A stretch of DNA of 64,000 nt. It comes from a virus. A program made the translations under genes and the position numbers. This document shows positions 9,275 to 18,790 of the stretch, one piece after another. The notes below the pieces were generated by a model, which was not told the DNA's origin, made no database searches, and saw nothing but the letters and a program-made list of their open reading frames with translations. Numbering within the stretch: the first letter of the stretch is position 1; each line of letters opens with the position of its first letter. The stretch lies in the IMG/VR virus record IMGVR_UViG_3300031576_000010, positions 35,909 through 99,908 of that record; one strand, written 5' to 3'.

Positions 9275-11350
9275 CTATTGTTGCTTCCTTCCGGATCGAA
9301 CCGCTTTGTGTCTGGTCGCGCTGATCGATAGCGCCTGCGTGCCGATCACACCCGTGACGCTTCCGCTCCGTTGAGCCGGTTGAGTAGCGGCACCCGCGGG
9401 GTCATAGCCGGGCTCGATGGTACCGCCTCGCCGAGGCCCGCCCCCCCGCAGACCAGCCGCCTTTCGAGCGCCCGCCACATCCCCGCGGATCAACTTGTTG
9501 ATCCCGGCGACATCCGTTGGGTCGCCCGCCCCCAGGCCAAAACCGGCCGGTTGGTCGAGCCTACGACCCGTCGCGATGTCCTCGATCTGGCCGGCCGCCG
9601 GGGGATCCTCTTCGCCGATCCCCTCCAGCGCCTTCTTGAGCGGCTGGAGCCCCTCCACGCTGCCCAGGAGATTCTCGCCAGCTCCACCGATGTCCTTCAA
9701 GCCCGCCCACGCCCTGCCGAGTGCGTCGGGAAATATCTTGGCCGTCTCCTTCATCGCCTCGCTGTAGGCCGCCGCCGTCTTGTCCTCGCCCTTGAGTACC
9801 GCGATGGTGTAGCGGACCCCGAGGACCAGCTCGGCCAACCCGGCCATCACGATGTCGAACAGAGCGGTCCCGACCTTGCGGACGCCTTCGAGCGATTGCC
9901 GCATGAACTTTTGGAACTCCTCGGTCTTCTGCGCTTCCGTCTTGAATGCGCCGGCCAGCGCCTTCTTCTCCTCCTTGGAGAGTTGTTCGACCGTCAAGCC
10001 ACCCGCCAGTTTGTCGCCGATGTCCATGATGGCCTTCGCGCCCTTGAACCCCATCCGCCCTTCTAGCCACGCGCGAGCGGACTGCGGGTCGCCCCGCGAC
10101 ATTTCCAGCGCCATGCTGCGCAACTCCGTGATGCTGCCGGCCAGCACTTGCGGGTCAGGTCCACCCTCACGGGTGAGCTGGTTGAGCAAGTGGGACCGCG
10201 CCTCCAGCCCTTTGCCCATCCCGAGCCGCTCGGCCAGCATGACCTGCTCGCCCATCCCGAAGGAACCAAGACCCCCAAGGATCTGCTGGGTCGCTTGCAA
10301 CGCCTCGGCACCAGCGAAGTGCTTCTTGACACCAATCGCCTCGTACTGAGCGGTAAGCTGTTGGGTGAGGCCGATCACCTCCTTGGTGTTGATGCCCATG
10401 TGGCGGACACCACCGGTCGCTTGCGCGATCGCGTTCGTGAACGTGGCGAGTCCAACGCCCGACTTCGCGCCAGCGAAATTCAGCTCGACGACCGCCTCGG
10501 CCGCTTCCTTGGTGGAATAGCCGTACTTCGTCATGAACTCGCCCGCTTGCCTGGCGGCCGTTCCGCCAGCCAGCTCGAAGTGACGTTCGAGCCCAAGCGT
10601 GAGCCCGTAGAGCGTCTGCATCTGGGTGCCGTACGCCTTCGTGACCCTAGAGCCCGCCTCGCCCGCCGAGATGCCGGCGTCGCCGTACGCCTTCGCGACC
10701 GCCTCCAGCTCTCCGCGCGTCGCGCCAAACTGGATCTCCAACTCCTTCGCGACACCCGCCAGCTTGCCGGCCGCCATGCGATCGGCCTTCTCGGCCTTCG
10801 CGCTGTACGTCCTGGTCGACTCCTCGAAAATCTGGACGAACCGGTTGGCCTCCGCCTCGTACTTCTGGGTCTCCGCAACCCCCCAGAGCATGAGGCCCAG
10901 GATGCCCCCCACCCCCATGGCACCTGGGGTCAGCATGGAGAACAGGTTGCCCGAGACCTTCCGGATGTCCTCCGCGATAGCGTCGGGCGTGATGCGGATC
11001 TTGCTGACCGCGCCCGACAGCATCCCCCGGATCTTCCGGAGCCACTTGGACCGTTGGCCCTTCTGGCCCTTGCCCTTGTCGACGTCGGTCGACTTCTGGT
11101 GGACCTCCTGCCAGTCCTTGACGATGTCGTCGATCTCACGACGGCACCGTTCGGTGTACTGGCGGATGTCCTGGATGGGGCCGAGCCCTACCTCGGCGAG
11201 CAGGCGGTCGACCTCGATCTTCTGATCGGCGCCGGTCCCCAGCGACTCGGCCGCCTGGACCATCCGCTGTTGCGCTTGCGCGTACTCGGTGACCGCCTCT
11301 TCGGTGCCCGAGATTTTGACCTTGGCTTCAAGCAGCTCGGACATCGTCAT
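9275..11350 (-). CDS. Second tape-measure-like protein (paralogue)
   Basis: 691 residues, overwhelmingly helical, starting with a coiled coil (EEAVTEYAQAQQRMVQAAES). About residue 140-165 is a Gly-rich hydrophobic segment (GAMGVGGILGLMLWGVAETQ), then long helices and a second hydrophobic segment (GTALFDIVMAGLAELVLGVR). The same order of blocks, with recognisably similar residues, occurs in the adjacent 967-residue gene, so the two are paralogues. Tape measures set tail length and help DNA entry. It overlaps the upstream gene by four bases. Confidence 0.7.
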   Translation of the reverse strand: MTMSELLEAKVKISGTEEAVTEYAQAQQRMVQAAESLGTGADQKIEVDRLLAEVGLGPIQDIRQYTERCRREIDDIVKDWQEVHQKSTDVDKGKGQKGQRSKWLRKIRGMLSGAVSKIRITPDAIAEDIRKVSGNLFSMLTPGAMGVGGILGLMLWGVAETQKYEAEANRFVQIFEESTRTYSAKAEKADRMAAGKLAGVAKELEIQFGATRGELEAVAKAYGDAGISAGEAGSRVTKAYGTQMQTLYGLTLGLERHFELAGGTAARQAGEFMTKYGYSTKEAAEAVVELNFAGAKSGVGLATFTNAIAQATGGVRHMGINTKEVIGLTQQLTAQYEAIGVKKHFAGAEALQATQQILGGLGSFGMGEQVMLAERLGMGKGLEARSHLLNQLTREGGPDPQVLAGSITELRSMALEMSRGDPQSARAWLEGRMGFKGAKAIMDIGDKLAGGLTVEQLSKEEKKALAGAFKTEAQKTEEFQKFMRQSLEGVRKVGTALFDIVMAGLAELVLGVRYTIAVLKGEDKTAAAYSEAMKETAKIFPDALGRAWAGLKDIGGAGENLLGSVEGLQPLKKALEGIGEEDPPAAGQIEDIATGRRLDQPAGFGLGAGDPTDVAGINKLIRGDVAGARKAAGLRGGGPRRGGTIEPGYDPAGAATQPAQRSGSVTGVIGTQALSISATRHKAVRSGRKQQ

Positions 11351-14250
11351 CCTCTCTTACGGAGAGCAGCGATATACGGGTAGGGATCGATCGCACCGAC
11401 CCTCCGCTCCCTCGGATCCGAGGACTTTTTGACGCCCGGATCGACGATCCTGTAGTGAAGATGCGGCGCCCCCTTGTGGAAGGGGGCGCCCGGGGTCGAT
11501 GGAGGGCTAAACGACTGCTCCATCAGCTCCCCAACCGGATCGCCCGCCTCTATCTTTTCTCCCCTCTTGATCAGCAACGGGTGTTTCAGGTGGGCGAGGT
11601 AGTGGTCCAGTCCGGTGACTGGGTCGTGGATGGTGGTGCTCGCCTGACCTTTGTGTGAAGGTCGCGCCACTTTCACGATCCCGGTAACGGGCGAGAACAC
11701 TGGAGTGCCGCCCGCCGCCCCGATGTCGGACGCGGCGTGGAACGCGCCGATGCTGCCGACCGCCTTCGCGAACGCGTGACCGAACGAACCCGGTAGGAGC
11801 GCGCCTTTGCCGCGCAGGGGGTCCGCTTGGACGACCTTGTCGCCGTGGGGTCCACTGTAGACACCAGAGACATCATCCTCCGCATGGCTGTGGTCGTGCC
11901 CTTCCTCGGCGGCTGAATCGGCGTGGGCGGCGTGTGCGGTAGGGGGCGCCACACTGGTGAGGGCACCGCGCGACTTCTCGGCGCCCGCCCTCACCGCCAC
12001 TCGACGCATCTTGTCGCTCTCGATCGTCACGAAATGGATGGTGACGGGGAGGTTCTCGCCGCGGACCGTCCCGAATTCGACGCCGGTGATCGCGATGTCG
12101 CCCGCGCCAAGATCGGTGCCAGCGAACGTGCTCTGCACCCCGGGCGCCGACTCCGCCGCCTCCGACAGGATGTCCTGGACCGCCTCGAAGTCCCCTCCCC
12201 GCTGCGCCGCGGAGAGAGCGAGCTGTTGCTCGACCCCGAGGGTAGCGGTAGCGCCCACCCCCGCCATTCCCCCTTGTTGTCGCGACACCCCACGGATCAT
12301 CTCACCGCTGGTCCTCATCGCTGCGGTGATCGCCTCCTTGGACCCGGCGCTGAACGTCAGCGCGGCCATCCGCTTGACTGCCTCGGGTGTCGTGACCGCC
12401 CCCATGAACGCATCCATCCCGGCGGACGACGGTAGCAAATCCTTCCCGTGTTTTCCCAGATCGGTGAACCCTTTACCGATGTCCTTGAGGATCTTCTCGT
12501 TGGCCGTCTCCGCCTCCCAGAACGTGTCTTCCAACCGGCCCATCTGCCTCTTCTCCGACTCGGTCAAGTTGGAGAAGCCGGGGATCGCCGAGAGCTTGTC
12601 CTTGAGGGCGAGGGGGATGTAGCGGAACCCGATGACCAGCTCGGCGAGCCCGACGGCGATCAAGTTGAACAGGCCGAGTCCGATGACCGCGATGTCGCGC
12701 GAGATGTCCTTGAAGGACGTCTCGAAGTCGGTGTGGGTGGCGCGCTCCTTCTTGAACGCCTCGTTGAACGCCTTCTCGGCGTCGACCCGCTCCTTCTTGG
12801 TCGCGTTGGTGTTGTGGAGCGTATCGACCGCCTGGATCATGATGAGGGCGGATTGTGGACCGAGCTGCGGCATCACCCGTTCGAGCGCGACGCCGATCTC
12901 CTCGCGGGACAACTTCCGGCCCCCACGGAACAGGTCGACAGTCGCGCGCGCCATCTTAAGCGCGACGCCCGGCCCCTTACTCGGGTCCATGTAGGCGTCG
13001 CGGAGCGCGTAGTAGGCGCCCAGGTCTGTCCCGAGCCCCATCTTATCGGCGACCGCCATCTGCATCCCCTTCGACATGCCCGCAAGCCCGGCGGCGATCT
13101 GGCCGGTCGCCATCACGGCGGTCGTGGCGGCGAAATGGGGCTCCAGCCCCTTCTCCTCCAGCATCTTCTGGAGCCCGTACACCATGTTGAGGCCGTCCTG
13201 CACGGTCGCGCCGTACTGGCGCATCTGGCCGGTCGCCGACATCACATCGCTCATGAAGTTCTGGATCCCGATGCCCGAGTCGCGGCCGGCCAGCGCGAAC
13301 GTCCCGACCAGCTCGGTCGCCTCCCTGGCGGTAATGTTGTACTGCTGCATCAATTGACCCGCCGTCCTGGCGGCCGTGCCCTCCGGTAGTCGGAGCGTTT
13401 GATCGATCGCGGCGGTCGCGATCGCAACGCTCGCGCGAGCGCCATCTACCCGGATGGACGTCTTGGCCGTCGCCTCCTCGATCGTGACACCAGCGTCCGT
13501 GAGCGAGCGGGTGACCGCCATCGCCTCCCCTTTGGACATCCTGAACGTGTCGACCAGGTTGGCGAACTGGCTGCCCAGCGTTGCCATGTGCTGCTTGGCA
13601 ACCGCGTAGCCTTTCGCATCACCTGTCGCGATCGTCTTCTCCCAGAGCTGGGAGTACCGCTCGCCCTCCGCCCGGAGCTTGTCTTCGTAGGAGAGGCCGT
13701 AGAGCAAGAGGCCGACAACGCCCCCCACCCCCATGGTCGTGATGGTGGAGCCGACCATTCGACCGGCGGCCCCGAGCGCCTGGATCGACTGTTTGCCGAC
13801 GTTGAAGAAGTCGCCCACCTTCTTGGCGATCGAACCCCGCTTCTTCGCGCCGGTCCTGGCGCCCTCCTCGTCCTCTTCGTCGTCTTCTCCGCCCCCATCA
13901 TCCTCTCCATCCTCTTCGAGGACGGCGGCCCGGAGCGTGTCGATCGCCGTGACCAACTGCTTGTACTCGGTGAAAACGCGGGCGAACGCCTGCGATTGCA
14001 CCTCCGACTCCTCGCCCGTCTTCTTCGCGATCCCAGCCGCCTCAGAAAACTCGGCGGCCGCCTCTCTCGCCTCCTCGCCCAACCGTTTGGCCGCCGCGAT
14101 CTCCGCGTCCGACACGACCGCCTTGTTCCGCTTGATCTCCTCGATCAGCTCCTTGTACTTGTCGACAACGTCGCCGAGACCGACGTGCTGAACGATGAGG
14201 TCGAGGTCGGCGCCGCCCCCTCCAACCGATCCTGTTTCGGGGGGCGGCAT
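11347..14250 (-). CDS. Tape measure protein with C-terminal M23 peptidase
   Basis: 967 residues. An N-terminal coiled coil (EELIEEIKRNKAVVSDAEIA) is followed by an acidic linker, a Gly-rich hydrophobic segment (TMGVGGVVGLLLYGLSYEDK) and a second one (LFNLIAVGLAELVIGFRYIP). The last 130 residues are an M23 (lysostaphin-type) metallopeptidase: HAASD at about 838-842 (zinc His and Asp), YLAH near 884-887 and HLHY at 930-933. Such domains on tape measures cut peptidoglycan cross-links as the tail crosses the wall. All expected zinc ligands are present. Confidence 0.8.
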   Translation of the reverse strand: MPPPETGSVGGGGADLDLIVQHVGLGDVVDKYKELIEEIKRNKAVVSDAEIAAAKRLGEEAREAAAEFSEAAGIAKKTGEESEVQSQAFARVFTEYKQLVTAIDTLRAAVLEEDGEDDGGGEDDEEDEEGARTGAKKRGSIAKKVGDFFNVGKQSIQALGAAGRMVGSTITTMGVGGVVGLLLYGLSYEDKLRAEGERYSQLWEKTIATGDAKGYAVAKQHMATLGSQFANLVDTFRMSKGEAMAVTRSLTDAGVTIEEATAKTSIRVDGARASVAIATAAIDQTLRLPEGTAARTAGQLMQQYNITAREATELVGTFALAGRDSGIGIQNFMSDVMSATGQMRQYGATVQDGLNMVYGLQKMLEEKGLEPHFAATTAVMATGQIAAGLAGMSKGMQMAVADKMGLGTDLGAYYALRDAYMDPSKGPGVALKMARATVDLFRGGRKLSREEIGVALERVMPQLGPQSALIMIQAVDTLHNTNATKKERVDAEKAFNEAFKKERATHTDFETSFKDISRDIAVIGLGLFNLIAVGLAELVIGFRYIPLALKDKLSAIPGFSNLTESEKRQMGRLEDTFWEAETANEKILKDIGKGFTDLGKHGKDLLPSSAGMDAFMGAVTTPEAVKRMAALTFSAGSKEAITAAMRTSGEMIRGVSRQQGGMAGVGATATLGVEQQLALSAAQRGGDFEAVQDILSEAAESAPGVQSTFAGTDLGAGDIAITGVEFGTVRGENLPVTIHFVTIESDKMRRVAVRAGAEKSRGALTSVAPPTAHAAHADSAAEEGHDHSHAEDDVSGVYSGPHGDKVVQADPLRGKGALLPGSFGHAFAKAVGSIGAFHAASDIGAAGGTPVFSPVTGIVKVARPSHKGQASTTIHDPVTGLDHYLAHLKHPLLIKRGEKIEAGDPVGELMEQSFSPPSTPGAPFHKGAPHLHYRIVDPGVKKSSDPRERRVGAIDPYPYIAALRKRG

Positions 14251-14256
14251 GACGGT

Positions 14257-14751
14257 TTAGTCGTCGAGCACGAAGCTGCTGCGACGCGCGCGGGCGCGCT
14301 GGCCTGGAACGTCCTGCTCGGGAGGAGCTGGGGGATGAACGCCGTCGACCACATGAACGCCCGCGACCGCCAGTACCTGGCGGCGCTCCACCTCGCTCAT
14401 CCGCGAAATATCGATCGGCCTGTCGAGGATCTCCATGCCCGTGTCAGTCGACAGCGGCCCAGGCGGAACATCGTCGACCTCCTCGATGACCGGGGCCTCG
14501 ACCTCATCTTTGCCAAGCGCGTCGATCGACTTGGCCAGGTAGTCGAGGAACGCGGGCCTCGCGATAGCGGGAAGGATCGGCTGAACCTCCGCGAACGTCT
14601 CGGGCATCCGGATCTTGCCGGTCACAGGGTCGTGGATGGGGATGAGGTGGGCGCCCAGCACACGACCAAACGACGCCTGTAGGAGGTCGGCGTGTTGCTT
14701 CTCGTGCCGCTGGATACCGGTGTACAAAAACGCCCACCTCGTCGGGTTCAT
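14257..14751 (-). CDS. Probable tail assembly protein (chaperone-like, second of pair)
   Basis: 164 residues, overlapping the preceding gene by four bases (ATGA). It lies between the tube gene and the tape measure, where tail-assembly chaperones are usually encoded as a pair. Contains a Pro-rich region (EVEAPVIEEVDDVPPGPL) and a basic C-terminus. I see no slippery heptamer at the junction, so expression by a ribosomal frameshift is not supported. Confidence 0.55.
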   Translation of the reverse strand: MNPTRWAFLYTGIQRHEKQHADLLQASFGRVLGAHLIPIHDPVTGKIRMPETFAEVQPILPAIARPAFLDYLAKSIDALGKDEVEAPVIEEVDDVPPGPLSTDTGMEILDRPIDISRMSEVERRQVLAVAGVHVVDGVHPPAPPEQDVPGQRARARRSSFVLDD

Positions 14752-15353
14752 GTCGCGAAGCTGCTGCCATGGATCGCCGGCATTTCCTCCAGCCCCGTTT
14801 CCTCCTCCCCCGCCGAAGAGAGACCATCCTCGACAGATGACGTACTGCTGGATGTCGAGGAGTCGGTCTCCCTCGATGATGCTTTTAGGCGGGTGATCAC
14901 CTCCGCGCGCCGCTCCTCCAGCTTGCCGTAGAACTGGAAAAACTCGGTGATGATGGCGTCGTCGAACTGTTGCAGGTACTCGTAGAACCGCTCGCGGAAG
15001 TAGCTCTTCATCTCGTCAGGATCATTCCGGATGAGGCCGAGAAGCTGCTCGTCCTGCGGGAGGGGGAACAGCGCGGAGATGGGGGTTTCGTTGACGTGGC
15101 TGGTGGCGGCCGCGACCGTCGCGCTCTTGCGCGACGACAGAAGCGCCATGTTGGACGCCATCGAGACGTACTGGTCGCGCCAGAGCGCCTCCCCATCCGA
15201 CAGGGTGTGGAGGCGGAACCGCCGATCCGCGAACTCGAACGTGTCCTCGATACGACCCTTGAGCAGGTCGGCCTTGAGGTCGAGCAAGATGGGCGACAAG
15301 GGTGGAGGTGCGGGGGGCGCGCTAGGCGCCTTCTTCTTCTTACTTTCGGCCAT
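14748..15353 (-). CDS. Probable tail assembly protein (chaperone-like, first of pair)
   Basis: 201 residues from ATG 15353, chosen because AGGAGGG lies eight bases before it; the frame extends further upstream without a ribosome site. N-terminus is Lys/Pro/Ala-rich (MAESKKKKAPSAPPAPPPLS), then a helical core with FEFADRRFRLHTLSDGEALW, a pattern seen in phage proteins that begin with a tail-tube-binding domain, and a Ser/Glu-rich tail. Position after the tube gene and before the tape measure suggests a tail-assembly chaperone. Confidence 0.6.
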   Translation of the reverse strand: MAESKKKKAPSAPPAPPPLSPILLDLKADLLKGRIEDTFEFADRRFRLHTLSDGEALWRDQYVSMASNMALLSSRKSATVAAATSHVNETPISALFPLPQDEQLLGLIRNDPDEMKSYFRERFYEYLQQFDDAIITEFFQFYGKLEERRAEVITRLKASSRETDSSTSSSTSSVEDGLSSAGEEETGLEEMPAIHGSSFAT

Positions 15354-15440
15354 TGGTGGCCCTCCTGTTCGCCCTCCGGGACAGCCGGAGGGGTATGGGG
15401 TGGATGGGGCGGCATGGTAGCGCCGACCCACCCGCCCGAG

Positions 15441-15893
15441 CTACTGCAACCGGACCTTCCGGACGTACACGAGGGTGCCCTGCGTCTGGACCAGGCGATC
15501 GCCACCGGCCGTGTAGGTCCGGCCCAGGCTGCTGAACCAGCAGCCGATGTAGCTGCGCCCCTCGGTCGAGTTGTTGGGGAACCGCCAGGTCTCCCGCACC
15601 TCGAACGGGTTGGCCTGGTCGCCCAGCATCTCGAAGTCGGGCGTGCCGAACGCCTGCTCCATCCTGCAGGTGAACAGGTCGTACCGACCGACCGAGATGG
15701 AAAGGCCGCCCACGTTGCCCGGCACCGTCTCGATCGGCTCGCCGGACGTCGCCTGGTTGATCTCGTACACGTGCGAGACCTGCCGGGTCATGTTGACGCC
15801 CCAGCTCTGGATCGAGCCGACCGTGAGGCCGGACGCCCGGATCGTCATCGCGTGGGACGTCCGATGGACTGTGTTGGGAGGGTTGACAGGCAT
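15441..15893 (-). CDS. Tail tube protein
   Basis: 150 residues, the usual size of gp19-like tail tube proteins. Beta-rich throughout (GLTVGSIQSWGVNMTRQVSH; GGLSISVGRYDLFTCRMEQA), with the QV-x-x-VYEIN pattern of contractile tube proteins. Lies directly downstream of the sheath gene, the standard sheath-tube order. Confidence 0.8.
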   Translation of the reverse strand: MPVNPPNTVHRTSHAMTIRASGLTVGSIQSWGVNMTRQVSHVYEINQATSGEPIETVPGNVGGLSISVGRYDLFTCRMEQAFGTPDFEMLGDQANPFEVRETWRFPNNSTEGRSYIGCWFSSLGRTYTAGGDRLVQTQGTLVYVRKVRLQ

Positions 15894-15904
15894 GTTTCGT
15901 CTCC

Positions 15905-18700
15905 TTACGCCGTCGCGGCGCTCTCACCCACGCTGAAGAACGGCGAGTCCACCGAGAACTCACCGAAGATCCTCTTGGCCGGGTACCGAAGGTTGAAGAA
16001 GAACTTGAAGTCGAACCTGGTCGGATCCGTGCTCGACTGGAACACCTGGATGTCGGACGCGAGGTTGATGTCCCTCGACCTGCCGTTCTCGTCGCGGAAC
16101 GGACCGATCGCCCCCGACGCGATCAGGGAAGAGAGTGTGACGGCCACGACCGTCTTGATGTCGAAGATGAAGTCGGTCAGGTCTTCCGGCACGATGCCGA
16201 TCAGGTTGGAGTCGACCGCCTGCGAGACGGTCCGGACCGCGTTGTCCTTCTGGGCGCCCGCCGAAATCTCGGCGAACGAGATGAGACCACCGCCTCCCGG
16301 TTCCGTGGTGATGGGGTCGAGCATGAGGAGGCGGCCGGCATCGTTCGTGACGACCAGGACGCCCGCGGGCGCGAGCAAGTGGCGCTCGGCATCCAGGTAC
16401 GTCTGGAACGTGTCGAGGTCGAACCCGGTGATCGTCTTGCGCAACAGTGAGGTCGCGACCGACACGAAGCTGGTGTGACGGGCCGCCACCGCGACCGCCA
16501 GGTAGGTGGAGTTCAGCTCGACGACCGGCTGTGATCCGTCCGGCAGCGTCAGGGTCTTGTCGATGTTGGGCGGGGCGCACAGGATGAACCGGCCGCGCCC
16601 GGGGCTGTCGGCCGCCACCTGGAAGGTCCGCTTGGCCGCGTAGATGAACGTGTGGGCCGTGTCGATGTCGCCGATGTCCGTGTCCCTGAGCATCCCGAAC
16701 CAGCCCCGCCGGAACTTCTTCTCGGTGATGGACGACTTGTTCGTCACGTGGTTCACGAGGGTCGACTGGATCGAGAGCAACTGGGTCGCCGAGAGGGTCT
16801 GGGGCAGGGGCGTCACGATCGCCACTTCCGTGATGGCGAAGTTGTCGAGCCCGTTGTTGATCGCGTTCTGGAAGTCGGCGACCGAGTAGACGTCGTCGTC
16901 GTTCGAGTCCTCGACCTGCACGACGAAGATGCTGGGCGCGTCGTTCTCGAACGCGATCTGCCCCGCAACCGCGAGCGCGTTGTCGGTCGCGGAATCGCCC
17001 ACCTGACCGAACACCTGGTCCTGGTTGAACACGCGGAGCGGCACGTTGTAGTCGGTGGAGGGGCGGACGTAATCGTACGAGACGAAGTAGACCGACCCGG
17101 TCTCCGGCCGGGTGCCCGTCCCCTCGATCGTGAAGGGGAGCTGGGCGGTCGTGAGGCCCAGCACGTTGAGATGCGCGCTGGCCGTCTGGGCCTGCTGGAT
17201 CCGGACCTTGGAGGTCTCGCCCTGGGTGGACGACAGGAGGCGGAGCCGGTCGGTCCCGTCGTTCTGCGCGACCGTCGAGAACGCGGATCCGTACTGGCTG
17301 TGGTCCGTAAGGCGCGCGTTGATGTCGACGATGATGGCGGCGATCGTGATGGCGGCGCCGACGTCCAGCCGACACTCGACCGACCCGTCGCCGAGCTGCC
17401 GGAGCGGCACCTGCGTGTCGTCCAGCTCGAAGATGGTGGTGTGGGCGTCGGACACGCCCTGGTCGAGGATCTGGACCGAGCTGCCCGCCCCGGTCGTCGG
17501 GCTGGTGAGCCGGACGCGCGTGACACCCACGACCGACGCGACCGTCCCGTAGGTTGCGCCGTAGCTGGCGGACGCCAGGAGCGCCGCATTGATCTCCCCG
17601 ACGATCGTGGCGGCCGTGACGGCCGCGCCGATCGTCAAGGTGATGTCGATGTTGCCGCGACCGTCGATGTTGAGCCGGAGGATGTTGTTGCCCGCCAGCG
17701 TGCTGTACGGACCGGCCAGCAGGGTGGTCCACTCGGCCGCGATGGCGCCGTCGACCAGGTCGTCGATCGCGATCTCCAGGACGGACGCGGTCAAGGTCGA
17801 GACGGTCGTGATGACCGGGGTGCCGACCAGCTCGGCGGCCTGATCGATCGACCAGTCGATCACGTCGCCCGCCACGATGAACGGGAACGCAGACAGACCG
17901 AAGATGGCGGCCGCCGAATTGGTCACGCCCGAGTTGATGCGGATCTGCGAGACGGGCCCCTGGGTCGGGCTGGTGAGCCGGACCTGGTCGTTGTTGTACA
18001 CCTCCGCGACCGACCCGTAGGCCGCCCCGTAGGTGCCGCTGGCGATCAGCGCCGTGTTGATGTCGGACACGACCTCCGCGGCGGTCGTGAGGGCCGGGCT
18101 CGCGCCCGCCGTCGTGATGATGATCTGGGCCCTGCCGTCGATCTGGAGGTAGAGCAGGTTGTTGACCGACAGATCGAACGTGTCGTTGATGTGCGAGTTG
18201 ACCCGCGCGCGATCGTCGAGCTGGTAGTCGATGTTCTCGTCGAACGTGGTGACGCCAGCGAACGAGCCGACCCGAACGGCCAACCTGACATCGTCGTTCG
18301 CGAGGTCGTCCCGGTCGGTCGCGATCGCCACGTAGTCGATCGTGTAGGTCGCGCCCGCCACGTACCCGTTGTCGCTGATGCGCACGACCGTCGCGCTGTC
18401 GAACGACCAGAGCGCGACGTTCAGCGGGACCCCGTTGACGAACAGGGTCGAGTCGTTCTGGAGCCCGGTGGATGTGTTGGCGAGCGTGGCGGTGTGGGCG
18501 CCGGGTGTCGCCGACACCGTCAGCGCCTCCCCGTTGATGCCTCCCCGCCTGACCGCCTCGTTGGTCGCGCGCTTGAGCTTGTCGCCAGGCCCGACGAGCG
18601 CGAGCGTCTGGGGGACCGACGCGATCGACAGGGCGTTGGGGACGACGACCTCTTGGATGAGGACGCCTGGATCCGTGTAGGTGGTGACTTGAACGGCCAT
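15905..18700 (-). CDS. Tail sheath protein with three inserted repeat domains
   Basis: 931 residues, about twice the usual length. The N-terminus (TTYTDPGVLIQEVVVPNALS) and the C-terminal 350 residues (TFIYAAKRTFQVAADSPGRG; ISAGAQKDNAVRTVSQAVDS; FFFNLRYPAKRIFGEF) follow the sheath family. Between them, at roughly 181-275, 339-435 and 438-530, are three related beta units with the pattern IDGR.NI.IT, a DINAAL..S..YGA.YGTVA helix and VRLTSPT.G. Such insertions usually decorate the outside of the sheath. The gene lies before the tube gene. Confidence 0.8.
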   Translation of the reverse strand: MAVQVTTYTDPGVLIQEVVVPNALSIASVPQTLALVGPGDKLKRATNEAVRRGGINGEALTVSATPGAHTATLANTSTGLQNDSTLFVNGVPLNVALWSFDSATVVRISDNGYVAGATYTIDYVAIATDRDDLANDDVRLAVRVGSFAGVTTFDENIDYQLDDRARVNSHINDTFDLSVNNLLYLQIDGRAQIIITTAGASPALTTAAEVVSDINTALIASGTYGAAYGSVAEVYNNDQVRLTSPTQGPVSQIRINSGVTNSAAAIFGLSAFPFIVAGDVIDWSIDQAAELVGTPVITTVSTLTASVLEIAIDDLVDGAIAAEWTTLLAGPYSTLAGNNILRLNIDGRGNIDITLTIGAAVTAATIVGEINAALLASASYGATYGTVASVVGVTRVRLTSPTTGAGSSVQILDQGVSDAHTTIFELDDTQVPLRQLGDGSVECRLDVGAAITIAAIIVDINARLTDHSQYGSAFSTVAQNDGTDRLRLLSSTQGETSKVRIQQAQTASAHLNVLGLTTAQLPFTIEGTGTRPETGSVYFVSYDYVRPSTDYNVPLRVFNQDQVFGQVGDSATDNALAVAGQIAFENDAPSIFVVQVEDSNDDDVYSVADFQNAINNGLDNFAITEVAIVTPLPQTLSATQLLSIQSTLVNHVTNKSSITEKKFRRGWFGMLRDTDIGDIDTAHTFIYAAKRTFQVAADSPGRGRFILCAPPNIDKTLTLPDGSQPVVELNSTYLAVAVAARHTSFVSVATSLLRKTITGFDLDTFQTYLDAERHLLAPAGVLVVTNDAGRLLMLDPITTEPGGGGLISFAEISAGAQKDNAVRTVSQAVDSNLIGIVPEDLTDFIFDIKTVVAVTLSSLIASGAIGPFRDENGRSRDINLASDIQVFQSSTDPTRFDFKFFFNLRYPAKRIFGEFSVDSPFFSVGESAATA

Positions 18701-18703
18701 CTT

Positions 18704-18790
18704 TCAATCCTCGGAGATGCAGCGGTTGAAGCCCGCGCCAGGCGGACTCATCGTGGGCTCATCCTGGACACCCAGTAGTCGACAACCCAT
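18704..18790 (-). CDS. Possible 28-residue leader or linker peptide
   Basis: A short frame whose ATG (18790-18788) overlaps the stop of the preceding gene as TGATG and whose stop lies three bases before the sheath start. The product would be MGCRLLGVQDEPTMSPPG plus a short tail. It may only serve to couple translation into the sheath gene. No homology can be claimed. Confidence 0.35.
   Translation of the reverse strand: MGCRLLGVQDEPTMSPPGAGFNRCISED

Noticed and set aside
14748-14760. Ribosomal frameshift joining the two tail assembly proteins
   Set aside because: No slippery heptamer near the overlap; a plain ATGA coupling explains the layout.
15960-18707. Long Arg/His/Asp-rich open frames opposite or offset from virion genes
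   Set aside because: Composition is that of GC-rich shadow frames; the sheath and other genes fully explain these stretches.
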